DNA from: JALZDI01 sp036259355
Lineage (GTDB): Bacteria > Actinomycetota > Actinomycetes > Propionibacteriales > Nocardioidaceae
Assembly (NCBI GenBank): GCA_036259355.1
Contig: DATABY010000197.1
Span: 1-53,385, forward strand
Direction of reading: 5' to 3'
Length of the DNA: 53,385 nt
The translations under genes were made by a program, and so were the position numbers. A model generated the notes under the pieces. The model ran no database searches and was not told the DNA's origin. It saw nothing but the letters and a program-made list of their open reading frames with translations. Positions 49,280 through 53,385 of the stretch are shown here, piece after piece. The number at the start of each line of letters is the position of its first letter. Within the stretch, counting starts at the first letter, position 1.

Positions 49280-50229
49280 CGGCCGCGACCATGACGTACT
49301 CGATACCGTTGCGGGCGCGGTTCCGCGGCATCGACGTGCGCGAGGGGATGCTGCTGCACGGCCGGGCCGGATGGGGCGAGTTCAGCCCGTTCTGGGACTA
49401 CGACGCCGAGACGTCGCTGCCGTGGCTGGCCGCGGCCCTGGAGGCGGCCGAGGAGGGCTGGCCCGAGCCGGTGCGGGGTCGCGTTCCCGTCAACTGCACG
49501 GTGCCCGCGGTCGGCCCCGAGCGCGCGGCGCAGATCGTGCGGGCGGGGGCGGGATGCCGCACCGCCAAGGTGAAGGTAGCCGAGCCGGGCCAGGAGTTCG
49601 CCGACGACCGCGCCCGGTTGGAGGCCGTGCGCGACGTGCTCGGGCCCTCGGGTCAGGTGCGCATCGACGTCAACGGCCGCTGGTCGGTGGACGAGGCCGT
49701 CGCCAACATCCGCGAGCTCGGCTGGCTCGACCTGGAGTACGTCGAGCAACCCTGCTCCACCGTCGAGGAGCTCGCGGCCGTGCGCCGCCGGGTGGACGTC
49801 CCGATCGCCGCCGACGAGTCGATCCGGCGGGCCGACGACCCGCTGCGCGTGGTGCAGCTGGAGGCGGCTGACATCGCCGTGCTGAAGGTGCAGCCGCTCG
49901 GCGGTGTGCGCAGCTGCCTGCGGATCGCAGAGAAGCTCGAGCTGCCGGTGGTGGTGTCCAGCGCGCTGGAGACGTCGGTCGGGATCGCCGCCGGCGTCGC
50001 GCTCGCGGCCGCCCTGCCGTCGCTGCCGTACGCCTGTGGCCTGGCGACGGTGCAGCTGCTCGAGCGCGACGTGGCCGACGCCCCGCTGGTCCCGGTCGAC
50101 GGGGCGCTGGCGGTACGACGACCGGTGCCGCTGCCCGAGCGCGCCGGGGCCGACGGGCCGACGCAGCGGCGCTGGTCCGACCGGCTTGCCGAGGTGCGGA
50201 GCCTCCTCGGGCAGGATCGGATCTCGTGA
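49276..50229 (+). CDS. menC: o-Succinylbenzoate synthase
   Basis: MenC (317 residues) is an enolase-superfamily enzyme that dehydrates SHCHC to o-succinylbenzoate. The catalytic lysine motif is TAKVKV; metal ligands are in RIDVNGRW, VEQPCS and AADESI; the second lysine is in VLKVQPLGG. GTG 49276 overlaps the menE stop; an ATG at 49291 is another possible start. It is the shorter actinobacterial form. Confidence 0.95.
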   Translation: MTAATMTYSIPLRARFRGIDVREGMLLHGRAGWGEFSPFWDYDAETSLPWLAAALEAAEEGWPEPVRGRVPVNCTVPAVGPERAAQIVRAGAGCRTAKVKVAEPGQEFADDRARLEAVRDVLGPSGQVRIDVNGRWSVDEAVANIRELGWLDLEYVEQPCSTVEELAAVRRRVDVPIAADESIRRADDPLRVVQLEAADIAVLKVQPLGGVRSCLRIAEKLELPVVVSSALETSVGIAAGVALAAALPSLPYACGLATVQLLERDVADAPLVPVDGALAVRRPVPLPERAGADGPTQRRWSDRLAEVRSLLGQDRIS

Positions 50230-52013
50230 ACGCATCCGCCCTCGTCGCCCGCGCGTTGGTCGACGAGCTGGTCCGGTGCGGCGTCCGCGAGGCGGTGCTC
50301 GCCCCCGGGTCACGCTCGGCGCCGCTCGCGCTGGCGCTGCACGCCGCTGCTGAGGCCACCGCGGTCGCCCAGGCCGACGCGGGGACCGGACGGCTCCGGC
50401 TGCACGTGCGCGTCGACGAGCGCAGTGCCGGGTTCCTCGCGGTGGGCCTGGCGCGGACCGGCCGTGCCCCCGTCGCGGTGCTCACCACCTCCGGCACCGC
50501 CGTCGCCAACCTGCATCCCGCGGTGCTCGAGGCCTCGCACGCCGGGCTGCCGCTGCTGGTGCTCACCGCCGACCGTCCGGCGCGCCTGCGCGGCACCCGA
50601 GCCAACCAGACCACCGACCAGGTGGACATCTTCGGGTCTGCGGTGCGGCTGTCGGCCGACCTGCCGGGACCGACCGACACCGCGTCGGCGTCCGGTGCGT
50701 CGGGCGTCGAGGACGCGCAGCTGCGCGGGGTGCGGCCGCTGGTCGCTCGCTGCGTCGCCGCCGCGCTCGGCGCCCGGACCGGCGACCCCGGCCCGGTCCA
50801 GCTGAACCTCCAGCTCGACGACCCGCTGGTGCCCGACGGCGACGAGGGGGAGCTTCCCCAGTCGCTCGCCGGGCGGCCGGAGGGCGCGCCGTGGACCACG
50901 GTGACGCCGGTGGCCGACCCCGGGTCGCGCGAGGCGGAGCCGATGGACGCCGGCGTGCCGACCGTGGTGGTCGCCGGCGACGACGCCGGACCGCCGGCAC
51001 GCCTGCTCGCCGAGACCGCCGGCTGGCCGCTGCTCGCCGAACCCACGTCGGGGGCACGCACCGGCTCGCACGCGCTGCGCTGCTACCGGCTGCTGCTGGA
51101 CGGCGCGCTCGCGGAGGGCATCCGCCGGGTCGTCGTGTGCGGCCACCCCACGCTGTCGCGTCCCGTCGTACGGCTGGTGTCGCGCGCCGACGTGGAGGTC
51201 GTCGTGGTCTCACCCGGTGGTGCCACCTGGACCGACCCCGGCCACGCGGTGTCCCGGGTGGTGCCGGCGGCGCGGGCGTACGGCGAAGCCGAGCCGGGCT
51301 GGCTGGATGCCTGGCAGCGCGCCGACAAGGCGGTCGGGGCGGCGGTCGACCTGGCGCTGGACGCCGGTCCGACCGGACCCGCGGCCGGGGGGCTGGGCCC
51401 GCACCAGGTGGCGCGCGCGGTCGCCGCCGCGTTGCCGCCCGAGGGCCTGCTGGTCGTGGGTTCCTCCAACCCGGTGCGCGACCTGGACCTGATGGCCCCG
51501 CCCTACCCGGTCGGGGAGCGGCGCAAGATCATCGGCAACCGGGGCCTCGCCGGCATCGACGGCATGGTCTCGACCGCGGTGGGCGCGGCGCTGGCCCGGC
51601 GGTCGTCGCGGGCGCTGGCCTACCTGGGGGACCTGACGTTCCTGCACGACAGCAACGGGTTGCTGCTCGGCCCGCAGGAGCCACGGCCCGACCTGACGTT
51701 CGTGGTGGCCAACGACGACGGCGGCAGCATCTTCGCCACGCTCGAGCAGGGCGGCGAGGAGCACGCGGACGCGTTCGAGCGGGTCTTCGGTACGCCGCAC
51801 GGCGCGGACCTGTCGGCACTTTGCGCCGCGTCGGGCACGCCGTACCGCCGCTGTGACTCCCTCGACGACCTCGCCGCTGCACTCGCCCGGCCGGGGCGCG
51901 GCATCGAGGTGATCGAGGTGCCCGTCGACCGGACCGACCGGCGGGGGCTCGACCAGCGGCTCCGCGACGCCGCACGCAACACCCTGGACGCCCTCGATCG
52001 TCGGAGCAACTGA
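50226..52013 (+). CDS. menD: 2-succinyl-5-enolpyruvyl-6-hydroxy-3-cyclohexene-1-carboxylate synthase
   Basis: MenD (595 residues) is a thiamine-diphosphate enzyme that makes SEPHCHC from isochorismate and 2-oxoglutarate. The N-terminal APGSRSAPLALAL and VDERSAGFLAVGLA contain the catalytic Glu; the ThDP-binding region is YLGDLTFLHDSNGL followed by VVANDDGGSIF. ATG or GTG choice: the GTGA overlap at 50226 places it directly after menC. With menE and menC it forms a compact operon; menB and menF are not in the window. Confidence 0.96.
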   Translation: MNASALVARALVDELVRCGVREAVLAPGSRSAPLALALHAAAEATAVAQADAGTGRLRLHVRVDERSAGFLAVGLARTGRAPVAVLTTSGTAVANLHPAVLEASHAGLPLLVLTADRPARLRGTRANQTTDQVDIFGSAVRLSADLPGPTDTASASGASGVEDAQLRGVRPLVARCVAAALGARTGDPGPVQLNLQLDDPLVPDGDEGELPQSLAGRPEGAPWTTVTPVADPGSREAEPMDAGVPTVVVAGDDAGPPARLLAETAGWPLLAEPTSGARTGSHALRCYRLLLDGALAEGIRRVVVCGHPTLSRPVVRLVSRADVEVVVVSPGGATWTDPGHAVSRVVPAARAYGEAEPGWLDAWQRADKAVGAAVDLALDAGPTGPAAGGLGPHQVARAVAAALPPEGLLVVGSSNPVRDLDLMAPPYPVGERRKIIGNRGLAGIDGMVSTAVGAALARRSSRALAYLGDLTFLHDSNGLLLGPQEPRPDLTFVVANDDGGSIFATLEQGGEEHADAFERVFGTPHGADLSALCAASGTPYRRCDSLDDLAAALARPGRGIEVIEVPVDRTDRRGLDQRLRDAARNTLDALDRRSN

Positions 52014-52017
52014 CGGA

Positions 52018-52039
52018 TTTCGGTGTCCTGGCCCCGAAA
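52018..52039. terminator. Weak hairpin between menD and the AbiEi-like gene
   Basis: TTTCGG at 52018-52023 pairs with CCGAAA at 52034-52039 over a 10-nt loop in the 47-bp convergent gap. Confidence 0.35.
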
Positions 52040-52060
52040 ACGGTCGGTCGTCCTTGAGCC

Positions 52061-53050
52061 TCAGGCGAGCCTGCAGGCAGGGCCACACCGACGTGGCGTG
52101 CCTGTCCATCCGCCGATCCGGAGCAGGTCGACCATCCGCTGTGCTGTCGCGCATCGCCGCGACATCACCTGCAGGTAACCGATGCGCGCGGTCCGCACAT
52201 CAGTCCGCGCTGTGTCGGTGTCGCGGTCCATGTCGTTGGCGCGGGAGATGAAGTCCTCATGGCCGAGCCGGCCGTCGAGTTCGGCGACCACGGCGTAGCC
52301 GAGGTACTCGACATCGCGGAAGTACGGGCGGCGACCCACGACGACGCGGCGTTGCCGTTTCCCGCTCGGAAGCCCGTGCGGCCGTTCGACGTCGCGGAGA
52401 TAGTGGACCTCGAGGAACGAGTAAGCGCCGGCGGCCACGTCCGCGAGGACCTCCTGCAGGAAGCGGCGGAAGCGAAGGTTCTCGGGCATCGGGCCGAGCA
52501 GGTCCAGCAGCCTGCCCGGTGTCGTGCGCCGCGACTGGCATGCATTGGCGATGATCGCAATGGCTTCGTCGTGGGTCACCGCACGCGAGGCCGACTGCAA
52601 CACGGCGGCTTCGAAGCGCATGAGCGGCGGCTTGCGCGTCGGATGCACATACCGCTCGAGGCCGGCGATCGTCCACACCTCGATCCCGCTGTCGTGACGC
52701 AGACGCGGTCGGCGACCCTTGTCGACGGCGACGACGATGCCGCGTTGCCGTGCTGACACGACAACGCCGGGCATCGTCGGTTGCCATAGACGCAGGGCGG
52801 TCGGGCCGGCGAGCGCGGCCCCCGCTCCGCAGCGCAGCAGGGCCGCCCAGCACTGTGCCTCCCACGACAGCTCACCGGTGAACGTCGCATAGACGCCGGT
52901 GTGCACGCGTCGCCAACGCTTCGCCCCGACCTGATGCCTGAGCCAGTCATCGGTGCAGCCGTGGTGGAGAACCTGTGTGCGCGAGACCACTCCCGACTGC
53001 CGGGTTGCCAGGTCCACCAGCGGCGCCGGCCCAGCGGTCCATTCGTGCAT
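52061..53050 (-). CDS. AbiEi/DUF559-like two-domain protein
   Basis: This 329-residue protein resembles actinobacterial proteins annotated as AbiEi-type antitoxins. The N-terminus is a winged helix (LATRQSGVVSRTQVLHHGC). The C-terminus contains a Vsr/DUF559-like nuclease-fold strand set (YFRDVEYLGYAVVAELDGR) with an Asp and Glu and a following LGHEDFISRANDMDRD. No toxin gene is adjacent on this side. A GAGACT hexamer 8 nt before the ATG at 53050 suggests leaderless expression; in-frame residues upstream look like intergenic sequence. The codon usage is somewhat less G/C-biased than its neighbours, consistent with an accessory gene. The function is not settled. Confidence 0.75.
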   Translation of the reverse strand: MHEWTAGPAPLVDLATRQSGVVSRTQVLHHGCTDDWLRHQVGAKRWRRVHTGVYATFTGELSWEAQCWAALLRCGAGAALAGPTALRLWQPTMPGVVVSARQRGIVVAVDKGRRPRLRHDSGIEVWTIAGLERYVHPTRKPPLMRFEAAVLQSASRAVTHDEAIAIIANACQSRRTTPGRLLDLLGPMPENLRFRRFLQEVLADVAAGAYSFLEVHYLRDVERPHGLPSGKRQRRVVVGRRPYFRDVEYLGYAVVAELDGRLGHEDFISRANDMDRDTDTARTDVRTARIGYLQVMSRRCATAQRMVDLLRIGGWTGTPRRCGPACRLA

Positions 53051-53231
53051 GACGGCAGAGTCTCGTTGCCGTGGACAACCACGCATGGCCCTGATTCCTC
53101 GGTGTGGACCATCGGCGCCGTGACACCGGCTGGGGACGAAAAGCGCCCTACCACGTGGCAACCGACGCTTGTCGGGGCTCCAGCACCGATAACCGTCAGT
53201 TGCCTCAGTGGAACGGAGCGGGGTGGCGCCT

Positions 53232-53385
53232 TCAGCCGGCGGGCGAGCCGTCCGGGTCGCGGTCGAGCAGCCACAGCCCGGCCCACAGCTTGAGGTCGAG
53301 CTCGTAGCCGGCGCGGCCCATCCGCATCAGCCAGGCCGGTGCGTCGGAGCGGGGGACCTCGTGGACGACGATGTCCTCACCCGCC
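53232..53385 (-). CDS. Unidentified protein, C-terminal end only
   Basis: About 50 residues of a gene entering from the right edge are present, ending HEVPRSDAPAWLMRMGRAGY, ELDLKLWAGLWLLDRDPDG and SPAG, then TGA. The stretch is well structured and G/C-biased like a real gene, but I do not recognise the family. The 181-bp gap to the AbiEi-like gene contains only its promoter region. Confidence 0.6.
   Translation of the reverse strand, partial: AGEDIVVHEVPRSDAPAWLMRMGRAGYELDLKLWAGLWLLDRDPDGSPAG

Noticed and set aside
52061..53050. A complete toxin-antitoxin module at the right end
   Set aside because: Only the AbiEi-like gene is visible; the adjacent gene fragment shows no nucleotidyltransferase toxin motif, and the protein also looks DUF559-like.

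Overview
The window is chromosomal DNA of a high-GC actinobacterium. Third codon positions are almost all G or C, GTG and TTG starts are common, and genes are packed with ATGA/GTGA overlaps. The gene order runs clpC, mutY, disA, radA; then ppx, sugar isomerase, proC, excisionase-type HTH gene, bS22; then epimerase, acyltransferase, BldN-like sigma factor; then rex-hemACDB, hemL, resA-ccdA-resB-ccsB and menAECD. This parallels the Mycobacterium tuberculosis Rv0495c-Rv0555 region and the Streptomyces rex/hem/bldN region. Overall style suggests Propionibacteriales, probably Nocardioidaceae; that placement is an inference from memory, not from a search.

Region by region. 1-7.9 kb holds genome maintenance: the end of clpC, the adenine glycosylase mutY, a membrane protein with a Pro/Lys tail, the c-di-AMP synthase disA and radA, then a protein with a COQ4-type zinc motif behind a TerB-like helical segment, a methyltransferase and a glyoxalase-like protein. 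8-18.2 kb is a housekeeping block: Cys-rich protein, exopolyphosphatase, sugar isomerase, TetR, an ABC exporter, proline dehydrogenase, proC, an SRPBCC protein, a saccharopine-dehydrogenase-like reductase, an AcuC deacetylase and a small HTH protein. 18.2-22.3 kb is a minus-strand pair of secreted proteins (CAP domain; M36 metallopeptidase) that interrupts an otherwise conserved order. 22.4-30.3 kb holds bS22, an epimerase, an acyltransferase, a BldN-like ECF sigma factor with a membrane DUF5667 partner, a HAD hydrolase, an acyl-CoA ligase and a glutaredoxin. 30.4-40 kb is haem synthesis under the redox sensor Rex (rex-hemA-hemC-hemD-hemB, later hemL), with a lytic transglycosylase between. 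40.3-44.3 kb is the System II cytochrome c maturation operon. 44.4-52 kb holds a threonine dehydratase, a cysteine-synthase-like enzyme and the menaquinone genes menA, menE, menC and menD. The last 1.4 kb holds an AbiEi/DUF559-like protein and an unidentified gene end.

The genes fit together as respiratory biogenesis: haem (hem), attachment of haem to cytochrome c (res/ccs) and menaquinone (men), with Rex reading NADH/NAD+ at the front of the haem operon.

Non-coding structure is rich. There are three dispersed copies of a quasi-palindromic repeat, each between convergent genes; a second stem-loop repeat family built on TTGACGCSTCAC, one half-copy of which serves as the -35 of the ABC exporter promoter; a 31-bp tandem triplicate; a candidate Rex operator; a perfect palindrome resembling a BldD box upstream of the BldN-like sigma gene; an ECF-type promoter in front of its partner; a possible threonine-rich leader peptide overlapping the threonine dehydratase start; and many genes with a -10 hexamer only 6-8 nt before the start codon, implying leaderless transcripts. 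No tRNA, rRNA, CRISPR array or insertion sequence was seen, and no gap between genes exceeds 300 bp.
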